From Streptomyces cyaneofuscatus (lineage in GTDB: Bacteria > Actinomycetota > Actinomycetes > Streptomycetales > Streptomycetaceae), in NCBI RefSeq assembly GCF_000718135.1, contig NZ_JOEM01000015.1:120475-184474 (forward strand): a stretch of 64,000 bases of DNA. Reading direction: 5' to 3'. Under the pieces are notes generated by a model. The model searched no databases. It was not told the DNA's origin and saw only the letters and a list, made by a program, of their open reading frames with translations. Below, piece after piece: positions 27,778-37,625 of the stretch. Position 1 is the stretch's first letter. Each line of letters starts with the position of its first letter. Made by a program: the position numbers and the translations under genes.

Positions 27778-28164
27778 ATGGCCAGCGACACGGACGACCT
27801 CGCCTTCGACGTCTTCTCCCGGCAGTGCCCCTCACGCTCCACGCTGGAGCACGCCACCGGCCGCTGGGGCAGTCTGACGCTGGGCGCGCTGTACGAGGAG
27901 AGCCTCCGGTTCAACGAGCTGCGCCGCCGGGTCGACGGAGTCAGCGAGAAGATGCTCTCCCAGACGCTGCACGCCCTGGAGCGCGACGGGCTCGTCCTGC
28001 GCGAGGCGCAGCCGGTCAATCCGCCCCGGGTGGACTACGAGCTGACCCCGCTCGGCCGTGAGGTCGCCGGGAAGCTCCTCGGGCTGATCCATCTCGTCGA
28101 AGGCCGGATGGACGACGTACTCGCCGCCCGGACGCGTTACGACGAGGCGCGCGGCGGCCGCTGA
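27778..28164 (+). CDS. HxlR-family transcriptional regulator
   Basis: A 128-residue winged-helix regulator. Family motifs: a Cys near the N-terminus (RQCPSR, about residue 17, a possible redox sensor), [37 protein letters not shown] for the helix-turn-helix, and [30 protein letters not shown] for the wing. HxlR proteins usually repress an adjacent gene in response to a reactive electrophile or oxidant; no such target is adjacent here. The ATG has no Shine-Dalgarno and sits 8 nt after the inverted repeat. The 3' end overlaps mutM by 28 nt. Confidence 0.92.
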   Translation: MASDTDDLAFDVFSRQCPSRSTLEHATGRWGSLTLGALYEESLRFNELRRRVDGVSEKMLSQTLHALERDGLVLREAQPVNPPRVDYELTPLGREVAGKLLGLIHLVEGRMDDVLAARTRYDEARGGR

Positions 28165-28997
28165 CAGCGCGGGCAGAAGTAGCTGGACCGGTTCATCCAG
28201 GCGCGGCGGCGCATCGGCGTCCCGCAGCGGCGGCACGGCTCGCCCTCCCTGCCGTACGCGTCGAGCGACCGGTCGAAGTAGCCGGACTCGCCGTTGACGT
28301 TGACGTACAGGCTGTCGAAGCTGGTGCCGCCCTGGGCGAGGGCCGCGTTCATCACGTCCCGGGCGTGGCCGAGCAGCTCGGCGGACTTGGGGCGGGTGAG
28401 GGTCGCGGTCGGCCGGTCGTAGTGGAGCTTGGCGCGCCAGAGCGCCTCGTCCGCGTAGATGTTGCCGACGCCGCTGATCAGCGACTGGTCCAGGAGCGCG
28501 CGCTTGACCGTCGTACGGCGCAGGCGCAGGGCCGTGTGGAACGCGGCATCGTCGAAGAGCGGGTCGAGCGGGTCCCGGGCGATGTGCGCGATGGTGTCGG
28601 GCAGGCCGTCGGGGGTGAGGTCGTGGAGCGAGAGCCCGCCGAAGGTGCGCTGGTCGACGAAGCGCAGCTCGGTGCCGAGCGCGTCGTCGAACCGCAGCCG
28701 GATCCGCAGGTGCTTCTCGTCGGGCGCGTCCGCGGGCTGCACCAGCAGCTGTCCGCTCATGCCGAGGTGGCCCAGCAGCGAGGAGGCGGCCTCGTCGATC
28801 GGCACCCAGAGGTACTTGCCGCGCCGCATCGCCGTACCGAACCGGACCCCGCGCAGCCGGGCCGCGAAGTCCACGCCGCCTGCGAGGTGCCGGCGGACCG
28901 AGCGCGGGTGCAGAACCTCGACATCGGTGACGGTCCGGCCGCTGACCCAGCGCTCAAGACCCCGGCGTACGACTTCGACCTCGGGCAGCTCGGGCAC
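28137..28997 (-). CDS. mutM: Formamidopyrimidine-DNA glycosylase
   Basis: Bifunctional glycosylase/AP lyase that removes 8-oxoguanine and FaPy lesions. The 286 residues start [13 protein letters not shown] after the initiator, supplying the catalytic Pro and Glu. The helix-two-turn-helix ([20 protein letters not shown]) and a C-terminal Cys4 zinc finger (CRRCGTPM...CPRCQ) are intact. I placed the start at the GTG at 28997, since the catalytic Pro must be residue 2. It ends inside the convergent HxlR gene (28-nt overlap) and heads the DNA-side of the rnc-rpmF-yceD group. Confidence 0.96.
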   Translation of the reverse strand: MPELPEVEVVRRGLERWVSGRTVTDVEVLHPRSVRRHLAGGVDFAARLRGVRFGTAMRRGKYLWVPIDEAASSLLGHLGMSGQLLVQPADAPDEKHLRIRLRFDDALGTELRFVDQRTFGGLSLHDLTPDGLPDTIAHIARDPLDPLFDDAAFHTALRLRRTTVKRALLDQSLISGVGNIYADEALWRAKLHYDRPTATLTRPKSAELLGHARDVMNAALAQGGTSFDSLYVNVNGESGYFDRSLDAYGREGEPCRRCGTPMRRRAWMNRSSYFCPRCQRPPRASS

Positions 28998-29114
28998 GGT
29001 GGACCACTCCAGACACGACGACGGTAGTACGGGGGCGCCTCTTACCGGAAGCCGCTCCCCGGGACAGGACGAACCCCCCGGTGCGCGGGGCACCGAGGGG
29101 TTCGACGTTCTGCT

Positions 29115-29939
29115 TCAGGCCGGAGCGGCGTCCGTGTCCGGCGACGGGTCGGCAGGGGTGTCGGCGGCCCCTCCGTCGGCCGCGGACTTCTCCGCGGCCT
29201 GCCGTGCCTCTGCGGCGGCGCTGATCTCGCGCCAGGCGGATTCCGCCGCCTGCTGCTCCGCTTCCTTCTTGCTACGGCCGGTGCCGGTGCCGTACGAGAC
29301 ACCACCGACGCGAGCAGCAGCAGTGAAGGTCTTCTCGTGGTCCGGGCCGGTCTCCGTGACGAGGTACTCGGGGACTCCGAGGCTCTCGCTCGCGGTGAGC
29401 TCCTGGAGGCTGGTCTTCCAGTCCAGGCCGGCACCGAGGTTCGAGGACCTGTCGATCAGCGGGTCGAAGAGCCGGTGGACCAGCTCCGAGGCCGCGCTGA
29501 GGCCCTGGTCGAGATAGACCGCGCCGATCACTGCTTCCAGTGTGTCGGCGAGGATGGAAGCCTTGTCCCGGCCACCCGTGCCCTCTTCACCGCGGCCGAG
29601 CCGGATGAAGGAGCCGAGTTCGAGGCCGCGGCCCACTTCCGCAAGCGCACGCGAGTTGACCACCGCGGCCCGCAACTTGGCCAGCTGGCCTTCGGGCAGG
29701 TCGGGGTGGGTGCGGTACAGCGTGTCCGTGACCACCAGGCCGAGCACCGAATCCCCGAGGAATTCCAGCCGCTCGTTGGTGGGCAGACCGCCGTTCTCGT
29801 ATGCGTACGAACGGTGGGTCAGCGCACGCACCAGAAGGGCGGACTCGAGGTGATACCCGAGCCGCCCTTCCAGAAGCGTGTGGGACGAGGCTGTGTTGAC
29901 GTTGTCTGCCTGCTTCTTGGCGCTGGACAACTCAGACAT
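29115..29939 (-). CDS. rnc: Ribonuclease III
   Basis: Double-strand-specific endoribonuclease that processes rRNA and many mRNAs. In S. coelicolor the orthologue (AbsB) is needed for antibiotic production. In 274 residues: the endonuclease domain with signature [13 protein letters not shown] (about 56-68) and [13 protein letters not shown], then a dsRNA-binding domain (about 170-240, [13 protein letters not shown] ... [17 protein letters not shown]). An Ala/Asp/Pro-rich tail of ~35 residues follows. The ATG at 29939 has GAGAGG 4 nt upstream. Confidence 0.96.
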   Translation of the reverse strand: MSELSSAKKQADNVNTASSHTLLEGRLGYHLESALLVRALTHRSYAYENGGLPTNERLEFLGDSVLGLVVTDTLYRTHPDLPEGQLAKLRAAVVNSRALAEVGRGLELGSFIRLGRGEEGTGGRDKASILADTLEAVIGAVYLDQGLSAASELVHRLFDPLIDRSSNLGAGLDWKTSLQELTASESLGVPEYLVTETGPDHEKTFTAAARVGGVSYGTGTGRSKKEAEQQAAESAWREISAAAEARQAAEKSAADGGAADTPADPSPDTDAAPA

Positions 29940-29958
29940 CGGGCCTCTCACCAGCCGC

Positions 29959-30132
29959 TCAGACCTCGAGGACCTGGCGCTTGTTGTAGGTGCCGCAGCT
30001 CGGGCACGCAATGTGCTGGAGCTTCGGCTCCTGGCAACGCTCGCACGAAACCAGGGTGGGGACCGCAGCCTTCCACTGCGACCGGCGGTGGCGCGTGTTG
30101 CTGCGCGACATCTTCCGCTTCGGAACAGCCAC
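29959..30132 (-). CDS. rpmF: 50S ribosomal protein L32
   Basis: bL32, 57 residues, starting at a GTG (30132) with AGGAG 8 nt upstream. The N-terminus [20 protein letters not shown] and paired cysteines (CERC and CPSC) are characteristic. The four cysteines show it is the zinc-binding form, whose synthesis would demand zinc. It sits 2 nt after the yceD stop, the common yceD-rpmF pair. Confidence 0.97.
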   Translation of the reverse strand: MAVPKRKMSRSNTRHRRSQWKAAVPTLVSCERCQEPKLQHIACPSCGTYNKRQVLEV

Positions 30133-30134
30133 GG

Positions 30135-30806
30135 CTACTTCTCCTGCTTCTCGTCGACGCCAGGTTCGGCGCCGCCCATGTTGTCCTTCTCGCCGTCCTG
30201 AACGGTCTCGGCGAGTCCTTGCAGTGCCGCCCAACGGATGTCGACGGCGTCGTGGTGGTGGCCCGGGTTCTCGTCCAGCCTGATTCCGCATTCGGAACAC
30301 AGACCGGCGCAGGTCTCCTTGCACACCGGCTGCATGGGCAGTGCTAGCACTACCGCGTCACGCAGCACTGACTCGAGGTCGAACAAACCGTCCTCGAGGA
30401 AGAACCTGTCCTCGTCGTCCTCGGCGTCGTCGGCCGGGTCCGCCGCACTGCTGCGGCCCCGGTCATCGGCGTCAGGGTACGAGAACATCTCCTGGAAATC
30501 CGCGTCGACCTCGACGGTCAGCGGCTCCAGACACCTTACGCACTCCCCTTCGGCGCTCGCACGGGCGGTACCTGTGACGAGCACCCCTTCCATGACCGAT
30601 TCGAGTCGGAGGTCCAGCTCCAGGGGCGCGCCTTCCGGCACACCGATGACGCCGTCGATACCGAGAACCGGTGAACCGGGTGCGTCCACCGAGCGGGTCA
30701 GCCGCTTCAGGGCACCGGGACGCCGACCCAGCTCGCGCGTATCGAACACGAGAGGGTTGCGGTGGTCGAGGTGGCCGTTCAGGGCGTTTCCTGCTTTCGA
30801 AATCAT
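30135..30806 (-). CDS. YceD/DUF177 family protein
   Basis: A 223-residue member of the DUF177 family found upstream of rpmF across bacteria and implicated in 23S rRNA accumulation in plants and E. coli. Features: [22 protein letters not shown] near the start, a cysteine pair region ([22 protein letters not shown]) and [15 protein letters not shown]. The latter has a CxxxC-x3-CxxC arrangement that may bind zinc. The central region is acidic. The start is uncertain: the ATG at 30806 has no Shine-Dalgarno, while an AGGAAA sits just inside the frame, before a CTG at codon 9. Confidence 0.9.
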   Translation of the reverse strand: MISKAGNALNGHLDHRNPLVFDTRELGRRPGALKRLTRSVDAPGSPVLGIDGVIGVPEGAPLELDLRLESVMEGVLVTGTARASAEGECVRCLEPLTVEVDADFQEMFSYPDADDRGRSSAADPADDAEDDEDRFFLEDGLFDLESVLRDAVVLALPMQPVCKETCAGLCSECGIRLDENPGHHHDAVDIRWAALQGLAETVQDGEKDNMGGAEPGVDEKQEK

Positions 30807-30979
30807 GGGGTGCGGTGCTGCAAGGGGAGAGGCCGTCTACGGTCCGGAGTCAAATCGTCCCGATTCACAGACGAAACGGGCAGCCGAGATCGCGGACCTA
30901 TGTGCGACCGAGGATTCAGGATACTGGACGGACCGCTCAGCACCCAATCGGCCCAGGGCCTCCCCCACGGCCCTTGCAG

Positions 30980-32113
30980 TCAGCGGCCCTCTTCGTAGCG
31001 GCGCAGCTGCTCCAGGTCGATCATGCTGGTGTCGAAGAGGCTGGTCTCGTCCAGCGCGCCCTGGTTCTGCTGGGCGGGCACCTGGGGCTGCTGCTGCCAG
31101 TCGTACTCCGGCTGGGCCTGCGGCTGGGGCGGGTACTGGTTCGGGTCGTAGGCGGGCTGCTGGTAGGCCGCGTACGGGTCCGGCACCTGCTGGTAGCCGT
31201 ACGGGTCCTGGCCCGGCTGCTGCGGCTGCTGCTGGTAGCCGTACGACGTCTGCGCGTACTCGCCCTGTCCGTACTCGGTCTGCCCGTAGCTCGGCTCGGC
31301 CTGCGCCGGCCGGCCCGGGTACTCCGGCTGCTGCTCCTGGTAGAGCGGCTGCGGGGCGGCCTGCGGCGGCGCCGGGGTGGCCAGCTCGGCGAGGCCGGCC
31401 AGGTAGTCGGCGTCGCTGGTGTGGCCCTGGGCGCCCGCCGCGTCCTGGGCGGCCATGTGGGCCCCGAGGTCGTCGGAGGCGACCCGGCCGTGCAGCTTCT
31501 GCCGGCCGCGGCCGACCGCCTCCAGGGTCTTGGCGAGGACCGCCTCGAAGGCGCCGAACTTGGCGTCCACGTACGCGTCGGCCCGCTGCTTCAGCGTCTC
31601 GGGGTCGGCGCTGCGCTCGGGGGCCTCGGCGAAGTCGGGGTCCTGGTAGCCCTGCTCGTCCAGGCCCTGGCCGCGGCCGAGCAGCTTCTCGCGGCCGCGG
31701 TCGACGGAGCCGATGGTCTTGGTGAGGACGACCTCGAAGTTGGCGAGCTTGCTGTCGACGTAGTCGTCGGCCTCGGCCCGGACCTCCTCGGCCTCGCGGC
31801 GGGCCTCGGAGAGGATCCGGTCGGCCTCGCTCTGCGACTGGCGGGCGATCTCGGTCTCGGCGATCAGCGAGGAGCGCTGGGCGTGCGCGGACTGGATGAT
31901 CCGCTCGGCCTCCTGCCGGGCCTGCTCGGCGAACTGCTCCTGGCCGCCGATCAGCTCCTGGGCGTGGGCGAGTGAGCCGGGCAGGGCCTCGCGCACCTCT
32001 TCGAGCATGGCGAGCAGCTCGGCGCGGTTGACCACGCACGAGGCCGACATGGGCATGGCGCGGGCGTTCCCGACCGCTTCGACGATCTCGTCGAGCTTCT
32101 TCTGCACGTCCAC
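30980..32113 (-). CDS. sepIVA: SepIVA-like DivIVA-domain coiled-coil protein
   Basis: A 377-residue protein of the DivIVA/SepIVA type. Residues ~1-160 are mostly helical coiled coil (VQKKLDEIVEAVGNARAMPM; EQARQEAERIIQSAHAQRSSL; RQSQSEADRILSEARREAEEV). The segment DDYVDSKLANFEVVLTKTIGSVDRGREKL is echoed by ADAYVDAKFGAFEAVLAKTLEAVGRGRQKL, an internal duplication. The tail (~240-360) is Gln/Pro/Tyr-rich and disordered. In mycobacteria the gene in the same neighbourhood (upstream of yceD-rnc-mutM) encodes the essential septation factor SepIVA. The name rests on that synteny and the coiled coil. The start is GTG at 32113, or 32107. Confidence 0.85.
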   Translation of the reverse strand: MDVQKKLDEIVEAVGNARAMPMSASCVVNRAELLAMLEEVREALPGSLAHAQELIGGQEQFAEQARQEAERIIQSAHAQRSSLIAETEIARQSQSEADRILSEARREAEEVRAEADDYVDSKLANFEVVLTKTIGSVDRGREKLLGRGQGLDEQGYQDPDFAEAPERSADPETLKQRADAYVDAKFGAFEAVLAKTLEAVGRGRQKLHGRVASDDLGAHMAAQDAAGAQGHTSDADYLAGLAELATPAPPQAAPQPLYQEQQPEYPGRPAQAEPSYGQTEYGQGEYAQTSYGYQQQPQQPGQDPYGYQQVPDPYAAYQQPAYDPNQYPPQPQAQPEYDWQQQPQVPAQQNQGALDETSLFDTSMIDLEQLRRYEEGR

Positions 32114-32229
32114 CGTGTGCTCGCCACTCTCTGCTGCTCTGTTGAAGCTGCTGCTCTGTTGGAGACGGACGGGACGACTGTAAGGCCAGTCGGCGGCCGC
32201 CCGACACCTGGTGACGGACCGTCAGCCGC

Positions 32230-32709
32230 TCAGCGCTCGCCCAGCCGCTTCGTGAGCGCCTCGTGGACCGTGGGAGGCAGCAGGTGGGAGACGTCGCCAC
32301 CCCAGGTCGCGACCTCCTTGACCAGCGAGGACGACAGGAAGCTGTACGTCGGATTGGTCGGCACGAAGAGCGTCTCGACGCCGGAGAGGCCGTTGTTCAT
32401 CTGGGCCATCTGGAGCTCGTAGTCGAAGTCGCTGACGGCCCGCAGGCCCTTCACGATCGCCGGGATCTCCCGCTGCTTGCAGAAGTCGACCAGCAGGCCG
32501 TGGAAGGACTCCACCTCCACGTTGCCGAAGCCGGCGGTGACCTCGCGGATCAGCTCGATCCGCTCGTCCACGGTGAACAGCCCCTTCTTGGACTGGTTGA
32601 TCATCACCGCCACGTGCACCACGTCGTACAGCTTGGAGGCTCGTTGGATGATGTCGAGATGTCCGTTGGTGATGGGGTCGAAAGACCCCGGACAGACGGC
32701 GCGGCGCAC
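32230..32709 (-). CDS. coaD: Phosphopantetheine adenylyltransferase
   Basis: Catalyses the fourth step of coenzyme A synthesis, joining ATP and 4'-phosphopantetheine to dephospho-CoA. The 159 residues have the nucleotidyltransferase motif [16 protein letters not shown] (TxGH-type) and the C-terminal [12 protein letters not shown], matching the ISSTxxR motif loosely. I chose the GTG at 32709 ([10 protein letters not shown]) because AGGGA lies ~6 nt upstream. An ATG at 32739 is in frame. rsmD ends 26 nt upstream, the usual rsmD-coaD pair. Confidence 0.96.
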   Translation of the reverse strand: MRRAVCPGSFDPITNGHLDIIQRASKLYDVVHVAVMINQSKKGLFTVDERIELIREVTAGFGNVEVESFHGLLVDFCKQREIPAIVKGLRAVSDFDYELQMAQMNNGLSGVETLFVPTNPTYSFLSSSLVKEVATWGGDVSHLLPPTVHEALTKRLGER

Positions 32710-32735
32710 TGTGATTCCCTCGCTCTCCGGTCCGG

Positions 32736-33320
32736 TCATCGTGCGTCTTCGCACGTAGCGGCGGCGCGACCGTACCAAAGCGTTCCCTCGCCGTAGCGAC
32801 GGGCCCGCAGTGGCTCGAATCCGGCGGGCCAGCCGAATTCTCCGCCCCGGGTGCTGCGTTCCACCGTGACGAGCGCATCGGCTGTGAGCCACCCCTGAGC
32901 ACGGAGTGTGAGCAGGATCTCGCGAAGATCGTCGTCGGTGACGGCGTACGGCGGGTCCAGGAAGACGATGTCGTACGGGTCCGAGGGCGCCGGTCCTGTC
33001 ACGATCTGCTCGGCCCTGCCGGTACGGACCTCGGCGCCGGGCAGGCCGAGGGTGCGGACGTTGTCCCGGACGGTACGGACCGCCTTCTGGTCCGCCTCGA
33101 CGAGCAGGGCGTGGACCGCGCCCCGGGAGAGCGCTTCGAGGCCGACGGCACCGGAGCCGGCGTACAGATCGGCGACGCGGACGCCTTCGAGAGTGCCGAG
33201 CAGCGCTTCCCAGGTGGAGAAGAGGCCCTCCCGCGCACGGTCGGAGGTGGGGCGGGTGCCGGTGCCGGGCGGTACGGCCAGGCGGCGTCCGCCGGCCGAT
33301 CCGGCGATCACGCGGGTCAT
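32736..33320 (-). CDS. rsmD: 16S rRNA (guanine(966)-N2)-methyltransferase
   Basis: SAM-dependent methyltransferase modifying G966 of 16S rRNA. In 194 residues: [33 protein letters not shown] at the start, the SAM motif [20 protein letters not shown], and the catalytic FLDPPYAV (DPPY). Start at the ATG at 33320. Paired with coaD as in most bacteria. Confidence 0.96.
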   Translation of the reverse strand: MTRVIAGSAGGRRLAVPPGTGTRPTSDRAREGLFSTWEALLGTLEGVRVADLYAGSGAVGLEALSRGAVHALLVEADQKAVRTVRDNVRTLGLPGAEVRTGRAEQIVTGPAPSDPYDIVFLDPPYAVTDDDLREILLTLRAQGWLTADALVTVERSTRGGEFGWPAGFEPLRARRYGEGTLWYGRAAATCEDAR

Positions 33321-33456
33321 GGGTGTCGGATCCTCGGGGGTCGGGGGCGGGCACAGGGGCTCGCGCGTGGGCGCGTGCCGCCCGTACGCCGATGGGTACA
33401 GGCTGTCCGTCCACGATATGGCGTGCGGCCCGCACCGGCAGGGCGGCCCCGTGCGC

Positions 33457-35670
33457 TCACCCCTTGTCGAGGTACTCCTCCCGGTCCTTGTCGAGCAGGG
33501 CCGCCAGCACCGTCCGCAGCTCCGGCAGGTGCTCCAGCTCCGGATCGGCGGCGACGATCGCGACGGCCTCCTCGCGGGCGGCGGCGATGACCTCCTCGTC
33601 GTCGATGACGGTGAGCATCCGCAGCGAGGAGCGCACCCCGGACTGGGCCTGGCCGAGCACATCGCCCTCGCGGCGCTGCTCCAGGTCGATACGGGAGAGC
33701 TCGAAGCCGTCGAGGGTGGCGGCGACGGCGGAGAGGCGGGCGCGGGCGGGGCTCGCCTCGTGGGCCTCGCTGACCAGCAGGCAGAGCCCGGGGGCCGAGC
33801 CACGGCCGACGCGGCCGCGGAGCTGGTGGAGCTGGGAGACGCCGAACCGGTCGGCGTCCATGATCACCATGGCGGTGGCGTTGGGAACGTTGACGCCGAC
33901 CTCGATGACGGTGGTGGCGACCAGGACGTCGACATCCCCGGCGGCGAACCGGCGCATCACGTCGTCCTTCTCGTCGGGGTGCATGCGGCCGTGCAGCACT
34001 TCGACTGTCAGCCCGGCGAGGGCGCCCTTGCGGAGCTCGTCGGCGATCTCCAGGACGGCGAGCGGCGGACGCTTCTCGGGGTCCTCATCGGCAGCCCTCT
34101 TCTTGGCCTTCCCCTTCTTCCCATCGGCCTCCTCCGCGTCGTCGCCGATGCGGGGGCAGACCACGTACGCCTGGTGGCCGTTCTCCACCTCCTCGCGCAC
34201 GCGCTCCCAGGCGCGGGCGAGGAAGTGAGGCTTGTCCTTGGCGGGGACGACATGGCTGGCGATCGGGGAGCGGCCGGCCGGGAGCTGGTCCAGGACGGAG
34301 GTCTCCAGGTCGCCGAAGACGGTCATCGCGACCGTACGGGGGATGGGGGTCGCGGTCATGACGAGGAGGTGGGGCGGCTGCTTCCCCTTGGAGCGGAGGG
34401 CGTCCCGCTGTTCGACGCCGAAGCGGTGCTGCTCGTCGACCACGACCAGCCCGAGGTCGTGGAACTGGACCTTGTCCTCGATGAGGGCGTGGGTACCGAT
34501 GACGATTCCGGCCTCGCCGGTGACCAGGTCGAGCAGGGCCTGCCGACGGGCCGCCATCCCCATGGAGCCGGTGAGCAGGACGACCTTGGTCCCCCGGTCC
34601 GAGCCGCCGAGCATGCCGCCCTCGGCCAGCTCGCCCATCATCTCGGTGATCGAGCGGTGGTGCTGCTGGGCGAGGACCTCGGTGGGGGCGAGCATCGCGG
34701 CCTGGCCGCCCGCGTCGACGACGGTGAGCATGGCGCGCAGGGCCACCATCGTCTTCCCGCTACCCACCTCGCCCTGGAGGAGGCGGTGCATGGGGTGTTC
34801 GGTGGCCAGGTCGTCGAAGATCTCCTTGCTGACCTTCTCCTGGCCCTCGGTGAGGGTGAACGGCAGCTTGGCGTCGAAGGCGTCCAGCAGGCCGTCGGCG
34901 ACCGGGCGGCGGGCCACGGCGGGGAGCTGGGTGTCGGCGTACCGGCGGCGGGCCAGGGCGACCTGGAGGACGAACGCCTCGTCCCACTTGAGCCGGGCTT
35001 TCGCGTCCTCGACGTCCGCCTTCGTCTGCGGCCGGTGCACCTTCAGCAGCGCCTCGGGCAGCGGGGTGAAGCCGCGCCCCTCGCGCAGGGAGGCGGGCAG
35101 CGGGTCCACCGCGTCCTGCGCGCTGGGCAGTACGGCGTCGACGGCCTTGGCGATCCGCCAGGAGTCCAGTTGCTTGCAGGCGGGGTAGATCGGCAGCAGC
35201 CGTCCTGCGAAGGCGTCCACGGCCTCGGTCGCCTCGTCGGCGTCGGAGGCGTCGAGCAGTTGGTACGTGGGGTGGGCGAGCTGCATCTTCCGGTTGAAGA
35301 CGGAGACCTTGCCCGCGAACATCGCCTGGCGGCCCGGGAGCAGCTCCTTGTGCGGCTTGTGGACGCCGTGGCCGAAGAAGACCAGCTGGAGGCGACCGCT
35401 GCCGTCGGTGAGGGTGACCTCAAGCCGTTTGCCCCGGCCGTTGTTGAACATCAGGATGCGGGCGTCGGCGACCTGCGCGACGACCGTGACGTGCTCGTCC
35501 AGCGGGAGGTCGGCCAGCGCGGTCAGCTTGCCGCGCTCCTCGTACCGCCGCGGGTAGTGGTGCAGCAGATCACCGACCGTGTGCAGGTCGAGGTGTTCGG
35601 CCATCACCTTCGCGGTGGCTCCGCCGAGCAGCTTCTTGAGAGGTTCATCGAACGAGGACACGCGATCCAT
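33457..35670 (-). CDS. recG: ATP-dependent DNA helicase RecG
   Basis: Superfamily 2 translocase that regresses stalled forks and processes Holliday junctions. In 737 residues: the wedge/OB domain (~60-160), Walker A GEVGSGKT (about 298), DEQH box in VVVDEQHRFG (about 413), TATPIPRT, and the C-terminal helicase half with QLRGRVGRG. A charged Lys/Asp/Glu insertion (about 525-550, DGKKGKAKKRAADEDPEKR) is larger than in E. coli RecG. I placed the start at the ATG at 35670 (MDRVSSFDEP). Confidence 0.96.
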   Translation of the reverse strand: MDRVSSFDEPLKKLLGGATAKVMAEHLDLHTVGDLLHHYPRRYEERGKLTALADLPLDEHVTVVAQVADARILMFNNGRGKRLEVTLTDGSGRLQLVFFGHGVHKPHKELLPGRQAMFAGKVSVFNRKMQLAHPTYQLLDASDADEATEAVDAFAGRLLPIYPACKQLDSWRIAKAVDAVLPSAQDAVDPLPASLREGRGFTPLPEALLKVHRPQTKADVEDAKARLKWDEAFVLQVALARRRYADTQLPAVARRPVADGLLDAFDAKLPFTLTEGQEKVSKEIFDDLATEHPMHRLLQGEVGSGKTMVALRAMLTVVDAGGQAAMLAPTEVLAQQHHRSITEMMGELAEGGMLGGSDRGTKVVLLTGSMGMAARRQALLDLVTGEAGIVIGTHALIEDKVQFHDLGLVVVDEQHRFGVEQRDALRSKGKQPPHLLVMTATPIPRTVAMTVFGDLETSVLDQLPAGRSPIASHVVPAKDKPHFLARAWERVREEVENGHQAYVVCPRIGDDAEEADGKKGKAKKRAADEDPEKRPPLAVLEIADELRKGALAGLTVEVLHGRMHPDEKDDVMRRFAAGDVDVLVATTVIEVGVNVPNATAMVIMDADRFGVSQLHQLRGRVGRGSAPGLCLLVSEAHEASPARARLSAVAATLDGFELSRIDLEQRREGDVLGQAQSGVRSSLRMLTVIDDEEVIAAAREEAVAIVAADPELEHLPELRTVLAALLDKDREEYLDKG

Positions 35671-35720
35671 TGCACACCACGCCACTGACAACCTTGGGCC
35701 GGGCACGGCGGTAGGTCTCC

Positions 35721-37424
35721 TTACTCGACACCGATCAGCAGCGGTGCGCGCTGGTGTCCGCCCCGGTAGACGACCGTGTCGACGGCGAGATAGCCCTCGC
35801 GTACGTGCTCCTCCAGCGCGTCCGCCATCGCGTCCGGGACGTCCTCGCCGAGGACGAGGGTGACCAGTTCGCCTCCGGCCGCCAGCATCCGGTCCAGCAC
35901 GGTGCGGGCGGTGGCCGGGACGTCGGCGCCGATGACGGCCACGTCCCCGTCGATCAGGCCGAGGATGTCACCGGCCTGGCAGATGCCCGCCATGGTCCAC
36001 GACTGGCGCTCGGCGACGGCCAGTTCGGCGTAGCGGGTGGCGCCGGCGGCGGCCGTCATGGCGACCACGTCCTCGTCGAAGCCGCGGTCCGGCTCGTGCA
36101 CGGCGAGGGCGGCGATGCCCTGGACGGCGGCGCGGGTGGGGACGAGGGCGACCCTGACCCCCTCGGTCCTGGCCTGCTCGGCGGCGGCGGCCGCGGTGTG
36201 GCGCAGGGCCGCGTCGTTGGGCAGCAGCACCACCTCGCGGGCGTGCGCGCGGCGGATGGCGTCGACGAGTTCGCCGCTGGCGGGGGGTTCGCCGGGGCGG
36301 GCGATCACGGTGGTGGCGCCGGCCTCGGTGCAGAGCCCGGCGAGGCCGTCGCCGGGGACCACGACGACCACCGCGCGCTGGGCCGGTTCGGCCTGGACGC
36401 GGACGTCGTGGCCGCTCTCGGTGGCGAAGTGGGTGATCCGGATCCGGTACGGCCGCCCGGCCTCGACGCCCGCCTCCACGGCGGCCCCGGCGTCGTCGAC
36501 ATGGACGTGGACGTGCCAGAGCCCGTCGCCGCCGACCACGACCAGGGAGTCGCCGAGCGCGTCGAGCCGGGTCCGCAGCCGGTCCACCTGCTCGTCACGG
36601 GCCTCCAGGAGGTAGATCACCTCGAAGGCGGGCCCCCCGCCGTCGAGCTCCTCGGGGCAGTCGAGCGGGCCCTCCACGAGAGCGCCGCCCGCCGGAACCG
36701 GAACCCCGCCCACCGGCAGCCCCACCACGGATCCGCCGTCCACAGGGGCCGCGGCCTTCCCGGACCCGGTACGAGGCCCCCGTACCGGAGCCTGCCCGGT
36801 CACCGCCTCCACCAGCGCCCCCAGGACCGCCACCAGCCCGCGTCCCCCGGCGTCCACGACACCGGCCCGGCCGAGCACGGCGAGCTGCTCCGGGGTCTTC
36901 GCCAAGGCGGCGCGCGCCCCCTCGTACGCGGCGCTCACCACCGCGCGCACCTCCCGCTCCTCGCCCTGCGCGGCTTCGGCGGCCGCCGTGGCGACGGTCA
37001 GCACCGTGCCCTCCACCGGGTGGGCGACGGCCTGCCGGGCGGCGGCGGCGGCCCGGGTCAGGGCGAGGCGCAGGTGCGCCGCGTCACCGCCGTCGGCCAG
37101 CACCCCGGCCATGCCGCGCAGCAGCTGGGCCAGGATCGTGCCGGAGTTGCCCCGGGCGCCGATCAGGGCGCCGTGCGCCATGGCGCGTACGGCATCGGCG
37201 GTGGCGGGTGCGGTGGTGCCGGTCTCATGGGCGGCGAAGACCGCCTCGACGGCCGCGGCGGCGGACTCGACGGTCAGATAGAGGTTGGTGCCGGTGTCCC
37301 CGTCGGCGATGGGATAGACGTTGATCGCGTCGATCTCCGCGCGCTCCCGGCCCAGGGCCTCCAGGGCCAGTGAGCACCAGGTGCGCACCGCGACGGCGTC
37401 CAGATCGTCGGGGAGCTGCGGCAC
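35721..37424 (-). CDS. DAK2/DegV-type fatty acid kinase subunit A-like protein
   Basis: A 567-residue protein with an N-terminal DhaL (DAK2) kinase domain: INVYPIADGDTGTNLY (about 35-50, Mg-ATP site with Asp residues) and GARGNSGTILAQLLRGM. A middle domain and a DegV-like C-terminal region (HVHVHVDDAGAAVEAG; VIARPGEPPASGELVDAI; MTAAAGATRYAELAVAER) follow. This is the architecture of FakA, which phosphorylates fatty acids bound by FakB in firmicutes. A lipid role here is inferred. The GTG at 37424 has AAGGAGG 7 nt upstream. It is just upstream of recG, as in many Gram-positive bacteria. Confidence 0.92.
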   Translation of the reverse strand: MPQLPDDLDAVAVRTWCSLALEALGRERAEIDAINVYPIADGDTGTNLYLTVESAAAAVEAVFAAHETGTTAPATADAVRAMAHGALIGARGNSGTILAQLLRGMAGVLADGGDAAHLRLALTRAAAAARQAVAHPVEGTVLTVATAAAEAAQGEEREVRAVVSAAYEGARAALAKTPEQLAVLGRAGVVDAGGRGLVAVLGALVEAVTGQAPVRGPRTGSGKAAAPVDGGSVVGLPVGGVPVPAGGALVEGPLDCPEELDGGGPAFEVIYLLEARDEQVDRLRTRLDALGDSLVVVGGDGLWHVHVHVDDAGAAVEAGVEAGRPYRIRITHFATESGHDVRVQAEPAQRAVVVVVPGDGLAGLCTEAGATTVIARPGEPPASGELVDAIRRAHAREVVLLPNDAALRHTAAAAAEQARTEGVRVALVPTRAAVQGIAALAVHEPDRGFDEDVVAMTAAAGATRYAELAVAERQSWTMAGICQAGDILGLIDGDVAVIGADVPATARTVLDRMLAAGGELVTLVLGEDVPDAMADALEEHVREGYLAVDTVVYRGGHQRAPLLIGVE

Positions 37425-37625
37425 CGATGGTCCTCCTTGAAGCGGCCGTGGCAACGGGCTGCACCGCAGGTTAGCCCGCCTGCCGGGGCCTGGGCAGGGA
37501 CAGGGGGCGGGAGGGCATTGGGCCAACCCGTGGTAGTTTCGTATCTCCGGAGCAGGCGTTGTATGCTGCTTCGGTTGCCCGATGAGAGTCGGGCCATTCC
37601 TCCGGTACCGCCACTTCATTCAATG

